Assembly: GCF_009905255.1 (NCBI RefSeq)
Contig: NZ_CP047602.1
Span: 558,001 to 622,000, forward strand
DNA from: Thermoanaerobacterium aotearoense
Lineage (GTDB): Bacteria; Bacillota; Thermoanaerobacteria; Thermoanaerobacterales; Thermoanaerobacteraceae
Direction of reading: 5' to 3'
Length of the DNA stretch: 64,000 nucleotides
Positions 52,884 through 61,096 of the stretch are shown here, piece by piece. The number at the start of each line of letters is the position of its first letter. Position 1 is the first letter of the stretch. The translations under genes and the position numbers were made by a program. The notes below the pieces were generated by a model, which was given only the letters and a program-made list of their open reading frames with translations, was not told where the DNA came from and searched no databases.

Positions 52884-53546
52884 ATGAATCTTGATTTTTC
52901 AAGCATGCCACAATACACACAGCTTTTTATAAATGGACTCATAATGACAATAGAGCTTACTATCATATCTGTGGCAATAGGCGCTGTATTGGGTTTGATT
53001 GTTGCCTTGATGAAAATGTCCAGCGTGAAAATATTGAGCTTTATTGGCTCAGCTTATGTGGAGATAATAAGAGGTACACCGCTTTTGGTTCAGATACTCA
53101 TCATATACAACGGCTTGCCTCAATTTGGCATAAAGTTTCCTGGATTTGTAGTAGGCATAATAGCACTCTCTATGAACAGTGCAGGCTATGTGGCGGAGAT
53201 AATACGCTCGGGCATCCAGGCGGTGGATCCGGGACAGATGGAAGCCTCTCGCTCTTTAGGCATGTCCCACAGCATGGCCATGAGGTACGTCATAATTCCC
53301 CAGGCAATAAAGAATATTTTGCCGGCTTTAGGCAATGAATTTGTCGTAATGTTGAAAGAGTCGTCTATAGTATCGGTCATAGGCTTTGCAGATCTTACAA
53401 GGCAAGCAGAGATAGTATCCAGTGTGACATATAGGGCATTTGAGCCTCTTATAATAATAGCAGCAATTTACTTTGTGATGACACTGGTATTCTCAAGGCT
53501 TTTAAGCAAGTTTGAAAGGAGGTTAAGGACTGGTGATACGCGTTGA
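52884..53546 (+). CDS. polar amino-acid ABC transporter permease
   Basis: A 220-aa inner-membrane permease of the HisMQ family with about five helices. [20 protein letters not shown] near 13 and [12 protein letters not shown] near 60 are typical; the EAA loop, [23 protein letters not shown] near 125, contacts the ATPase (key positions E-A-S-R-S-L-G). Its 3' end overlaps the ATP-binding gene by 14 bases. Confidence 0.94.
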   Translation: MNLDFSSMPQYTQLFINGLIMTIELTIISVAIGAVLGLIVALMKMSSVKILSFIGSAYVEIIRGTPLLVQILIIYNGLPQFGIKFPGFVVGIIALSMNSAGYVAEIIRSGIQAVDPGQMEASRSLGMSHSMAMRYVIIPQAIKNILPALGNEFVVMLKESSIVSVIGFADLTRQAEIVSSVTYRAFEPLIIIAAIYFVMTLVFSRLLSKFERRLRTGDTR

Positions 53547-54255
53547 TAACCTCCATAAAAAGTTTGGCAGTTTAGAAGTTTTAAAAGGTGTAAGCTTAGA
53601 GGTAAAAAAAGGTGAAGTTTTGGTAATAATCGGTCCAAGTGGTTCTGGAAAAAGTACCATATTAAGGTGCATAAACCTACTTGAGGAGCCGACAAAAGGT
53701 GACATATACATTGAAGGGGAAAAAATCAACGACAAAAAGGCTGATATAAATAAGATACGTCAAAAAGTCGGCATGGTTTTTCAACACTTTAATTTATTTC
53801 CGAATATGACTGCTATCGGCAATATAACGCTGGCTCCTATTAAAGTAAAGAAGATGGATAGAAAAACTGCAGAGGATATCGCCATCAGGCTATTAAAAAA
53901 AGTTGGGCTTGAAGACAAAAAAGATGCATATCCTGTAAAGCTATCTGGTGGTCAGAAGCAAAGGCTTGCTATTGCCAGAGCGCTGGCTATGCAGCCGGAT
54001 GTGATGCTTTTCGATGAGCCTACATCTGCGCTGGACCCGGAGATGGTCAAGGAAGTATTGAATGTCATGAAAGAGCTGGCGAATGAAGGCATGACGATGG
54101 TAGTTGTGACTCATGAGATGGGCTTTGCAAAAGAGGTGGCAGACAGAGTCATTTTTGTAGATGATGGAGTGATTGTAGAGGAAGGTTCTCCTGAAGAGCT
54201 TTTTGGCAATCCTAAAAGCCCAAGGACAAAAGAATTTTTCAGCAAAATACTGTAA
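53533..54255 (+). CDS. polar amino-acid ABC transporter ATP-binding protein
   Basis: A 240-aa GlnQ/HisP-type ATPase. Walker A is GPSGSGKST near residue 36, the signature is [14 protein letters not shown] near 140, Walker B is [14 protein letters not shown] near 162, and the switch His is in VVTHEMGFA near 197. The start is GTG 53533, inside the permease gene, preceded by GGAGG. A terminator follows, closing the transporter operon. Confidence 0.96.
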   Translation: MIRVDNLHKKFGSLEVLKGVSLEVKKGEVLVIIGPSGSGKSTILRCINLLEEPTKGDIYIEGEKINDKKADINKIRQKVGMVFQHFNLFPNMTAIGNITLAPIKVKKMDRKTAEDIAIRLLKKVGLEDKKDAYPVKLSGGQKQRLAIARALAMQPDVMLFDEPTSALDPEMVKEVLNVMKELANEGMTMVVVTHEMGFAKEVADRVIFVDDGVIVEEGSPEELFGNPKSPRTKEFFSKIL

Positions 54256-54262
54256 GTTTAAC

Positions 54263-54285
54263 GGGGTGCAGAAGCACCCTTTTTA
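54263..54285 (+). terminator. intrinsic terminator after the transporter operon
   Basis: GGGTGC (54264-54269) and GCACCC (54274-54279) pair across AGAA, followed by five to six T. Confidence 0.88.
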
Positions 54286-54337
54286 TTCATCTATCATTAT
54301 ATTTTGCAAAATTCGCAAAATATTAGTGGGAATTCAT

Positions 54338-54366
54338 GCAGGAATATTAGATTTCATGTAGAATTA
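54338..54366 (+). promoter_or_regulatory. sigma-H-type promoter of hpf
   Basis: GCAGGAATA (54338-54346), 11-base spacer, GTAGAATTA (54358-54366). This fits the recalled Bacillus sigma-H pattern RnAGGAwWW-N11-12-RnnGAATww at every constrained base. Bacillus yvyD, the hpf homologue, is also sigma-H dependent. Confidence 0.6.
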
Positions 54367-54401
54367 TAATAATATAGACATAAAGAAAGGAGTTGTATTG
54401 T

Positions 54402-54941
54402 ATGAGGATTACAGTAAGCGGTAGAAATGGCATGGCGATAACAGAGGGACTTAGAAATGCAGCCATAAAAAGTTTAAGCAAGATAGAGAAGTTTTTTGCG
54501 GATGACACAGAAGCACGTGTCGTCATGAGTGTTCAGAAAAATAACCAGATTGCAGAGGTTACGATACCTTTTAGAGGGATGATATTTAGAGCTGAAGAGG
54601 TAAGCGACGATATGTACGCTTCAATAGATAATGTTGTTGATAAGCTTGAAAAGCAAATATTAAAGTACAAGACAAAACTGAAAAACAATTTTACACCAGA
54701 TTCTATAAGATTTGATGTTCAACAGGATTACATAAAAAATGATGTGCAGGATGAATCGGAGTTTGAAGTTGTAAAGACTAAGAGATTTGCTGTGAAGCCT
54801 ATGTCTGTGCAGGAAGCCATACTTCAAATGAATCTTTTAGGACATAATTTTTTCGTATTTACGAATTCCGAGACAGACGATTTCACAGTAGTGTATAAGA
54901 GAAAAGACGGTAAATATGGTTTGATAGAGCCGACAATGTGA
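54402..54941 (+). CDS. hpf: long-form ribosome hibernation promoting factor
   Basis: HPF joins two 70S ribosomes into inactive 100S dimers in stationary phase. The 179-aa product is the long type: a YfiA-like ribosome-binding domain (about 1-100, with ITVSGRNGMAITEGLR at the start) and a C-terminal dimerisation domain (about 125-179, FAVKPMSVQEAILQMNLLGHNFFVF). ATG 54402 follows AAAGGAG by 9 bases. It is monocistronic, with a sigma-H-type promoter and a strong terminator. Confidence 0.95.
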   Translation: MRITVSGRNGMAITEGLRNAAIKSLSKIEKFFADDTEARVVMSVQKNNQIAEVTIPFRGMIFRAEEVSDDMYASIDNVVDKLEKQILKYKTKLKNNFTPDSIRFDVQQDYIKNDVQDESEFEVVKTKRFAVKPMSVQEAILQMNLLGHNFFVFTNSETDDFTVVYKRKDGKYGLIEPTM

Positions 54942-54945
54942 AGAT

Positions 54946-54979
54946 AAAATTGAGGGTTAAAAAAACCCTCAATTTTTTT
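54946..54979 (+). terminator. intrinsic terminator after hpf
   Basis: AAAATTGAGGGTT pairs with AACCCTCAATTTT around a short A loop, followed by more T. Confidence 0.9.
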
Positions 54980-55066
54980 ATGCAACAAAGAAGGAAAATA
55001 GAATTTTTTGTAGAATATTATTCCTGTATGTGTAAAAGTTGATTGAAAAAATGGAGTGTGAGCACG

Positions 55067-55708
55067 TTGGCTGAATTAACAAAAGAAGTTATCAATTCTA
55101 TGGAAGAATTGATAAATAGGGTACAAAGTGTAATATCAAGTAGGGTTATAACTGAAAATGGTCAGATTGCTGAGATTCACGTTTTGGCTGATACATCAAG
55201 AAATGCAAAGCAGATTGCAAGAGATGTACAATCGGTTTTAATGGCTGAGTTTAAAGTAGATGTAAACTACAAAATAATTAGCGTCGCACAGGTGGAGACA
55301 AGTGGCAGATACTATAACGATGAGAGAATTGCCTTCACAAATTTAACGTTTGCTAACAATGGGGTGAATTTAGAAGCAACCGTTGCCCTTACAAAAGGCT
55401 CTGAAATGTATGAAGGTGTATATAAAGGTGTAAATACAGAGAGGAACAAAAACAGGATAATCGTGAATGCCACACTTGAGTGTGTATCCAAAATACTTCC
55501 AGATGATCACAATCTCATTTTAGAAGATGTTGATATATATTCTTTTGCCAAAAAGCGTATAGCCATAGTCGCAGTGACACATGCAACACCTCAAGGAGAG
55601 GAGCTTCTTGTAGGCTCCAGCATTGTAAAAAAAGATGAAGGTGAAGCACTTGTAAAAGCGACATTAGACGCTTTAAACAGGCGTGTCATTTCGACAGTCG
55701 ATAATTAA
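55067..55708 (+). CDS. conserved hypothetical protein with two alpha/beta segments
   Basis: A 213-aa soluble protein that I cannot name. The N-terminal half has ENGQIAEIHVLADTSRNAKQIARDVQS, a conserved pattern (E-I-H-V-L-A-x(4)-R-x2-K-Q-I-x-R-D) that I have seen in uncharacterised bacterial proteins; VDVNYKIISVAQV follows. The C-terminal half has RIIVNATLECVSKIL and ends in ATLDALNRR, with repeated beta-beta-alpha spacing. The start is uncertain: TTG 55067 (10 bases after GGAG) is favoured, GTG 55058 and TTG 55043 are options. A palindrome-rich leader and a 27-aa peptide gene follow. Confidence 0.55.
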   Translation: MAELTKEVINSMEELINRVQSVISSRVITENGQIAEIHVLADTSRNAKQIARDVQSVLMAEFKVDVNYKIISVAQVETSGRYYNDERIAFTNLTFANNGVNLEATVALTKGSEMYEGVYKGVNTERNKNRIIVNATLECVSKILPDDHNLILEDVDIYSFAKKRIAIVAVTHATPQGEELLVGSSIVKKDEGEALVKATLDALNRRVISTVDN

Positions 55709-55721
55709 ATAGCTTATTTTT

Positions 55722-55795
55722 ACCCAAACCTTTATTAAGCGTAGCGTTTCGCCTGAAGCTTGAGAAGCTTGAGAGCATCTTTGGTAAAGGAGGGT
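55722..55795 (+). promoter_or_regulatory. structured leader of the 27-aa peptide gene
   Basis: CCTTTA near 55729 is complementary to TAAAGG, which forms the ribosome binding site (AAAGGAGGG at about 55786). CCAAA, just before it, is complementary to TTTGG at about 55780, just before TAAAGG. The two helices cannot nest, so they are alternatives. AAGCTT-GAG-AAGCTT is an inner hairpin. The layout resembles a translation switch, but no known riboswitch is recognised. Confidence 0.4.
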
Positions 55796-55801
55796 TTCAG
55801 G

Positions 55802-55885
55802 ATGAAAAAAGCAACAATCATAAAAGTACTTCTTGCTTTATTGGCATTAGCACTTGCTGGAGGAGCAAACTATACATGGGGGTAA
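55802..55885 (+). CDS. 27-aa hydrophobic peptide, possible signal or regulatory peptide
   Basis: A short frame with a strong ribosome binding site (AAAGGAGGG, 8 bases before ATG). The product is 27 aa: basic start MKKATIIK, hydrophobic core VLLALLALALAGG, and a polar aromatic tail ANYTWG. It looks like a signal peptide ending in AGG with a very short exported tail, NYTWG. It has no Cys, so it is not an AgrD-type or ranthipeptide precursor. It lies 21 bases before a membrane HD-GYP gene that shares its direction, with DUF5317 next, so the three look like one operon. No family is recognised. Confidence 0.6.
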   Translation: MKKATIIKVLLALLALALAGGANYTWG

Positions 55886-55906
55886 TATGGGTTTGGGTAT
55901 ATTTTT

Positions 55907-57187
55907 ATGGAGGATGATAATGTGAGTAAAAAATTGATTTTATATATATCGTTTGTTGTAGCGTGTGGTTTATCATTAATAACTTATTCTGTATTTAAGA
56001 TAAATCCACATCATATTTCTGATATTGTGATTCTAATTATTTTTGCTGCTGTTTGTGAATCATTGCCTATATACATAAATACAAATGTTTCTGTTTCAGT
56101 TGCTTATGCAGTAGATTTAATGGCATTACTTTTACTTGGCCCTTATGAAGGCGCTGTGATTGCTTCAATTGGAAATTTGCTTTTAATTAGAGATATTAAT
56201 GGGAAAATAAAATGTGCTTTAAATACTCCATATTACAAAACTTTATTTAATATATCGCAAATTGCAATAAGTGTTTTTATGGCTGGCATAACCTATAAAT
56301 ATTTAGGTGGGCAAAGTGGGTATATATATCCCAAATATCTTGTCGAAGCGATAATTGCATCATGTGTGTATTATCTATTTAATTCAGGTATAGTTGCCGT
56401 ACTTATAAAATTGTTGACTAATAAATCATTTATGTCAATTTGGATAATGGACTTTAAATGGGGAACGATTAACTTCTTATTTCTTGCTTTTATAGGCATA
56501 TTAATGACATCAGTGTTTGTTAAATTTGGCTATATAGCGCTTTTAATCTTTTTCGTGCCACTTATCATGGTAAGGTATATGTTCAAGTTAAATATGGAGT
56601 TAAAACAGTCTTACTATGACACCATAAATGCTCTTACAAAGGCCTTAGAGGCAAAAGACAGGTACACTTTGGGACATTCTAAAAGCGTAGAAAAATTAGC
56701 CGTTTATCTTTGCAGAGAAGCTGGATTCAGCGAGGCACACACTGAAATGGTTCGCATAGCTGCACTTCTACATGATGTAGGCAAGATAGGCATTGTTGAA
56801 AATATTTTAAACAAACCTGGGAAACTATCGAAAGAAGAATACGATCATATCAAACAGCACCCTGTAAGCGGTTATGAGATATTGAAAGATGTGCCTTTTT
56901 TAAAAAACGTAAGGTATTGGGTTAGATATCACCATGAATGGTACAATGGAAATGGTTATCCTGATGGGATAAGCGGAAGGCAGATACCGCTGGAAGCAGA
57001 GATACTGGCTATTGCAGATGTGTTTGATGCACTTGTTTCTGACAGGCCTTACCGAAATGCTTACACGAGAGAAGAAGCGTATAAGATAATAGTTGATAGT
57101 GAAGGCACGCAGTTTAGCCCAAGAATAATAAAGCTCTTTAAAAGGGCATACGAAAAGAACAAGGAGGATTTCAAACATGATTTTTGA
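55907..57187 (+). CDS. membrane HD-GYP signalling protein
   Basis: A 426-aa protein. About eight membrane helices (residues 8-225) form a MASE-like sensor; the HD-GYP domain follows (about 235-410): GHSKSVEKLAVYLC near 255, LLHDVGKIGIV near 283, HPVSGYEIL near 315, YHHEWYNGNGYPDGI near 340 and ADVFDALVSDRPYR near 370. Key metal ligands are kept, and the GYP motif is NGNGYP, close to the consensus. It would degrade c-di-GMP or a related dinucleotide. The last 11 bases overlap the DUF5317 gene. The start is ATG 55907, or GTG 55922 with a better ribosome binding site (GGAGGAT upstream). Confidence 0.85.
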   Translation: MEDDNVSKKLILYISFVVACGLSLITYSVFKINPHHISDIVILIIFAAVCESLPIYINTNVSVSVAYAVDLMALLLLGPYEGAVIASIGNLLLIRDINGKIKCALNTPYYKTLFNISQIAISVFMAGITYKYLGGQSGYIYPKYLVEAIIASCVYYLFNSGIVAVLIKLLTNKSFMSIWIMDFKWGTINFLFLAFIGILMTSVFVKFGYIALLIFFVPLIMVRYMFKLNMELKQSYYDTINALTKALEAKDRYTLGHSKSVEKLAVYLCREAGFSEAHTEMVRIAALLHDVGKIGIVENILNKPGKLSKEEYDHIKQHPVSGYEILKDVPFLKNVRYWVRYHHEWYNGNGYPDGISGRQIPLEAEILAIADVFDALVSDRPYRNAYTREEAYKIIVDSEGTQFSPRIIKLFKRAYEKNKEDFKHDF

Positions 57188-57740
57188 TTCTCTTGGCGCT
57201 TCATTTATATACGGCTTTCTATTGAGGAGAGGGAAAATAAGCGGCATTGCCGACATAGATATAAAAATGCCTATTTTTTTTATACTTGGCTTTGGACTTG
57301 AGTTTGGAGTGCTTAACTTAACAGATAAATACCCAATCATAATGACGTATAGAGCGTACATACATTTTTTGGATTATTTGATGCTTTTTATAGGATTGTG
57401 GTACAATCGACATAACAAATACATGAGAATAATAGCCATAGGCATCATTTTAAATTTCATAGTTATTTTCGCAAATGGTGGCAGGATGCCTGTATCTATA
57501 GATTCCCTTAAAGCGGCGGGTATTGGCTATTTAGTGCCGGAGCTTACAAAAAACATCATTCCAACTCATCAGGCTATGACATCATCTACGAAGCTTAAAT
57601 TTTTGTGTGATGTTCTTTACCTGCCAAAACCGTATCCTCTTCCAAAGACTTTCAGCGTAGGTGACTTATTTATAGCCACAGGGATTTTTCTGATGGTTTC
57701 AAATGCTATGATAAACGCCTCTAAGAGAGTTAAAATATAA
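57177..57740 (+). CDS. DUF5317 membrane protein
   Basis: A 187-aa membrane protein with about four or five helices. FANGGRMPVS near residue 100 is the hallmark of DUF5317, and the YLPKPYPLPKTFSVGDLFIATGIF end pattern (key residues PKPYP, SVGD) is also conserved. A soluble loop between helices is probably exposed outside. Function is unknown. ATG 57177 follows AAGGAGG inside the upstream HD-GYP gene. The overlap implies coupled translation with it. Confidence 0.82.
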   Translation: MIFDSLGASFIYGFLLRRGKISGIADIDIKMPIFFILGFGLEFGVLNLTDKYPIIMTYRAYIHFLDYLMLFIGLWYNRHNKYMRIIAIGIILNFIVIFANGGRMPVSIDSLKAAGIGYLVPELTKNIIPTHQAMTSSTKLKFLCDVLYLPKPYPLPKTFSVGDLFIATGIFLMVSNAMINASKRVKI

Positions 57741-57774
57741 ATATGCATTTTGTATCTTTAAGAGGTGTTGATGG

Positions 57775-58287
57775 ATGAATTCGGCAGAAAGAAGAGATAA
57801 GATATTAGAGATTTTAAAAACAGAGAAAGAACCTGTAAAAGGCAATAGATTGGCGGATGTTTTGGGTGTTACGAGGCAGGTAATTGTGCAAGACATAGCC
57901 ATATTAAGAGCAGAGGGCATAAAAATATTGTCTACTCCGCAAGGATATATTTTAAGCTTAAGCGATAAAGGCAAATATACAAAAGTAATTGCAAGCAAAC
58001 ATTATTTTGATAGAACTGAGGAAGAACTAAATACTATTGTAGATAACGGTGGGAAAGTCTTAGACGTTATTGTTGAACATCCTCTTTATGGTGAAATAAA
58101 GGGACTATTGATGATTTCATCCAGATATGATGTTGAAAGATTTATGGAAAATGTGAAAAATGCGAAAGCGACCCTTTTATCATCATTGACAGAAGGTGTG
58201 CATCTGCATACTGTAGAAGCTAATTCAAAAGAAGTTTTAGATAGAATCGAGAAAAAACTTAAAGAAAAAGGATTTTTTGTCGAATAA
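57775..58287 (+). CDS. niaR: niacin-responsive transcriptional repressor
   Basis: A 170-aa NiaR (YrxA/NadR) protein, which represses NAD synthesis and niacin uptake genes when niacin is bound. The N-terminal HTH_11 domain (VKGNRLADVLGVTRQVIVQDIAILRAEGIKI) is followed by the 3H domain with three metal-binding His positions: KHYF near 75, VEHPLYGE near 102 and EGVHLHTVEA near 140. No NAD gene is adjacent. ATG follows GAGGTG, 34 bases after the DUF5317 gene. Confidence 0.9.
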   Translation: MNSAERRDKILEILKTEKEPVKGNRLADVLGVTRQVIVQDIAILRAEGIKILSTPQGYILSLSDKGKYTKVIASKHYFDRTEEELNTIVDNGGKVLDVIVEHPLYGEIKGLLMISSRYDVERFMENVKNAKATLLSSLTEGVHLHTVEANSKEVLDRIEKKLKEKGFFVE

Positions 58288-58338
58288 ATATATATTATAA
58301 TTATTATGTAACAAGAATTTTCGAGAGGAGGAGTTGGA

Positions 58339-58746
58339 GTGATAAAGTGGCAGCAGTCATTGTCTGTCGGCATAGACATGATAGATGAAGAACACAAAGA
58401 GCTTTTCAATAGGGTCAACGATGTTTTTGACGCATGTATGAAACAGCAAGGACAAGACAAAGTCTATGAGATACTGGAATTTTTAAGAGAATACACAGTG
58501 AAGCATTTTGGCGATGAGGAAAAACTTTTAGAAAAGTACAAATACCCGGAATTGCCTCAACACAAAAAGCTTCATGAGAAATTTGTAAGTGACATACAAG
58601 AAATAGAAAACGACGTTAAAAAGAATGGCGTCAGCGTATCAATAATAACCACTTTAAACCGCAAGTTAGTGGACTGGCTTATAAACCATATAAGCAAAGT
58701 GGACAAAAAATACGGTGAATACATAAAAGCACATCCTATTGAGTAA
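58339..58746 (+). CDS. bacteriohemerythrin
   Basis: A 135-aa hemerythrin, a di-iron oxygen-binding protein. Iron ligands are kept: His in DEEHKELF near residue 19, H-F-x2-E-E (VKHFGDEEKLL) near 53, HKKLH near 75 and WLINHISKVDKKY near 112. In anaerobes these proteins sense, store or detoxify oxygen. The start is GTG 58339 with GAGGAGGAG upstream. It stands alone, ended by a terminator. Confidence 0.94.
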   Translation: MIKWQQSLSVGIDMIDEEHKELFNRVNDVFDACMKQQGQDKVYEILEFLREYTVKHFGDEEKLLEKYKYPELPQHKKLHEKFVSDIQEIENDVKKNGVSVSIITTLNRKLVDWLINHISKVDKKYGEYIKAHPIE

Positions 58747-58761
58747 ATAATAAATTTATCT

Positions 58762-58799
58762 AAAAGATCCATGTATAATGTGCATACTTGGATCTTTTT
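58762..58799 (+). terminator. intrinsic terminator after the hemerythrin gene
   Basis: AAGATCCA (58764-58771) pairs with TGGATCTT (58789-58796), followed by T. Confidence 0.8.
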
Positions 58800-58974
58800 A
58801 TAATTGTGTATATGTGATTTATATTAACTTAAAGACATCTGATGAGAAATAGAAATTTGAAAACTTATACTTATTTAAAAGTGATTACTTAAAAATAATG
58901 CGAATTTTTTTCCAATATGATAAAATAATATAGAATTTTATTTTTAAAAATTTTATACGAGAGGAAGTTAAATA

Positions 58975-59340
58975 ATGGACAGAGGTTTGTTAATAGTAGC
59001 TCATGGAAGTCGAGCAAATGAAGCAAAAAATGTAGTAATTGAGATTGTAAATAAAATTCAGAGTTTAAATAAATATAAAAGCGTAAAGGCTGGATTTATG
59101 GAATTTGATTTTCCGGATATACCTCTTTCTATTAAGCAGTTTGTAGAAGAAGGTATTTTTGATATTATAGTAGCTCCACTTTTTTTATTTGAGGGAATGC
59201 ATATAAAAGTAGATATACCTTCAATCTTAAAAAAAGAGGCAGAAAAATACCCTGGTATTTCAATTAAGTTTGCAAGACCAATTGGTTATGATGATAGAAT
59301 TATTGATATTCTTTTGAGCAGAATTGAAGAAATAATATAA
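58975..59340 (+). CDS. cbiX: small sirohydrochlorin cobaltochelatase
   Basis: CbiX inserts Co2+ into sirohydrochlorin, the entry step of the anaerobic (early-cobalt) route. The 121-aa protein is the short CbiX type, one chelatase half. LLIVAHGSRANEAKN near residue 4 holds the metal-binding His10 and VAPLFLFEGMHIKVDIP near 65 the second His; the Gly-Met-His triplet is kept. It is first in the cbi operon. The 175 bases before it are AT-rich, without a cobalamin riboswitch. Confidence 0.92.
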   Translation: MDRGLLIVAHGSRANEAKNVVIEIVNKIQSLNKYKSVKAGFMEFDFPDIPLSIKQFVEEGIFDIIVAPLFLFEGMHIKVDIPSILKKEAEKYPGISIKFARPIGYDDRIIDILLSRIEEII

Positions 59341-59360
59341 TTGCTTAGGAGAGGGAAATT

Positions 59361-59984
59361 ATGAACTACATTAAGGACCCATATCGAATCGAAGAAAAAA
59401 GTTTTGAAATAATTGGTAAAAATATAGATGAGTCTAAATTCAACGAAAAGGAACTTTTAATAATTAAGCGTGTAATTCATGCTACAGCAGATTATGATTA
59501 CTCAAATATAATAAAATTTTCTGATAAAGCTATAGAGTCTACTTTATATGCTTTAAAATGTGGATCACATATAGTTAGTGATACAAAGATGTTAGAAGCA
59601 GGAATAAACAAAAGTGCATTAAAAAAAGTGGGTTCAGAGGTAAAAAGTTATATAGATCTTCCAGAAACCATGGAAATTTCACGCAAATGTAATATTACGA
59701 GGTCTATGGCGGCTATTGAAATAGCTATAAAAGATGAAAAAAATAAGATCTTTGCAATTGGCAATGCTCCTACTGCTTTGTTTAGACTTATAGAGTTAGT
59801 GAAAGATGGGATGGTTTATCCATCTGTCATTATTGGTGTTCCAGTGGGATTTGTAGGAGCTAAGGAAGCAAAAGAAGAATTAAAAAAATTGAATGTACCT
59901 TATATTGTTACAGAAGGAGCAAAAGGAGGAACAACTGTCGCAGCAGCTATTGTAAATAGCCTCCTTTATATGATTGATAGATAA
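59361..59984 (+). CDS. cbiC: cobalt-precorrin-8 methylmutase
   Basis: CbiC shifts a methyl group from C11 to C12 to form cobyrinate. The 207-aa product has VIHATADYDYSNI near residue 36 with the catalytic His, GSHIVSDTKMLEAGI near 65 and GNAPTALFRLIEL near 130, which are CobH/CbiC signatures. ATG follows GGAGAGGG. Reading downstream the operon gives CbiD, E, T, L, F and G, all needed in the anaerobic pathway. Confidence 0.95.
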   Translation: MNYIKDPYRIEEKSFEIIGKNIDESKFNEKELLIIKRVIHATADYDYSNIIKFSDKAIESTLYALKCGSHIVSDTKMLEAGINKSALKKVGSEVKSYIDLPETMEISRKCNITRSMAAIEIAIKDEKNKIFAIGNAPTALFRLIELVKDGMVYPSVIIGVPVGFVGAKEAKEELKKLNVPYIVTEGAKGGTTVAAAIVNSLLYMIDR

Positions 59985-59995
59985 GGTTGTTGTGT

Positions 59996-61096
59996 ATGGA
60001 GAATTTTACATATAAGAGGGGTAAAAAATTAAAATATGGATATACAACAGGTTCTTGTGCAGCCGCTGCATCTAAAGCTTCTACTTACATGCTTTTTAAA
60101 AAAGAAAAAATAGATGCTATAGAGATAGATACTCCCAAAGGATGGAGGCTTAAACTTGAGGTTTTGGATATAACATCTGGTGATGGTTGGGTAAGATGTG
60201 GCATAATGAAAGATGGTGGAGATGATCCAGATGTTACTCATGGACTTATAATTTATTCAAAGGCAGAGGTAAAAGAAAGTGAAGGCATAGAAGTATATGG
60301 GGGCGAAGGAGTTGGAGTGGTCACAAAACCAGGTCTACCTGTAAGCCCTGGCAAACCTGCTATTAATCCTGTTCCAATGTCTATGATATTGAATGAAGTT
60401 AGAAAGGTACTGCCAAAAGGAAACGGTGTGAAAATTACCATAAGTGTACCAGGAGGCGAAACTGTTGCATTAAAAACCTTCAATCCGAGGTTGGGAATCG
60501 TAGGTGGTATATCGATACTTGGTACAACAGGGATTGTGGAGCCAATGTCGGAAGATGCTTATAAATCGTCTTTGGAATTAGAGTTGTCGGTTCTTTCTGC
60601 CGAAGGGCACAAGAAAGTTGTTTTTTCTCCAGGGAATTATGGTAAAGAATATGTTGTTAAGGAAGGTATTGATGAGAAAATCGTAGTTTCATATGGGAAC
60701 TTTTTAGGTTTTATGCTGGAAAAGGCTGTAGAATTCGGTTTTACAGGAGTAATTTTGGCTGGTCATATAGGAAAGCTTATAAAAGTAGCAGCAGGAATAT
60801 TTAATACCCACAGTCATGTTGCAGATGCTAGAGCGGAAATAATGGCGGCGTATGCTGCACATTTTGAAGCAGATCGAAATACTGTTGATAAAGTTTTAAA
60901 TTCAAACACGACTGAAGAAGCATTAGATATAGTCGAAAATTCTGGTATTAATGTGCATCATTTTAGCAACTTTATTGCAGAAAGAATATATTCTAAATGT
61001 AAACAATATGTTTATGGCAAATTAGATATAGAAGTTCATCTTATTTCATTAAAAAGAGGTATTATTGCAAAAGCGGGTGATAAGATAGAATGGTAA
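59996..61096 (+). CDS. cbiD: cobalt-precorrin-5B (C1)-methyltransferase
   Basis: CbiD methylates C1 of the corrin ring in the anaerobic pathway. The 366-aa protein begins with KLKYGYTTGSCAAAASKAS near residue 10, then DGGDDPDVTHG near 65 and GEGVGVVTKPGLPVSPGKPAINPVP near 100 (key GVGxVTxPGL). ATG at 59996 is chosen; two TTG codons lie upstream in frame, and the ribosome binding site (AAGG) is weak. Its last 7 bases overlap cbiE. Confidence 0.95.
   Translation: MENFTYKRGKKLKYGYTTGSCAAAASKASTYMLFKKEKIDAIEIDTPKGWRLKLEVLDITSGDGWVRCGIMKDGGDDPDVTHGLIIYSKAEVKESEGIEVYGGEGVGVVTKPGLPVSPGKPAINPVPMSMILNEVRKVLPKGNGVKITISVPGGETVALKTFNPRLGIVGGISILGTTGIVEPMSEDAYKSSLELELSVLSAEGHKKVVFSPGNYGKEYVVKEGIDEKIVVSYGNFLGFMLEKAVEFGFTGVILAGHIGKLIKVAAGIFNTHSHVADARAEIMAAYAAHFEADRNTVDKVLNSNTTEEALDIVENSGINVHHFSNFIAERIYSKCKQYVYGKLDIEVHLISLKRGIIAKAGDKIEW

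Noticed and set aside
55709-55801. c-di-GMP riboswitch before the HD-GYP unit
   Set aside because: The conserved GEMM elements are missing; the hairpins are different, so only a structured leader is claimed.
55802-55885. AgrD-type autoinducer precursor
   Set aside because: There is no cysteine for a thiolactone and no agrB gene nearby.
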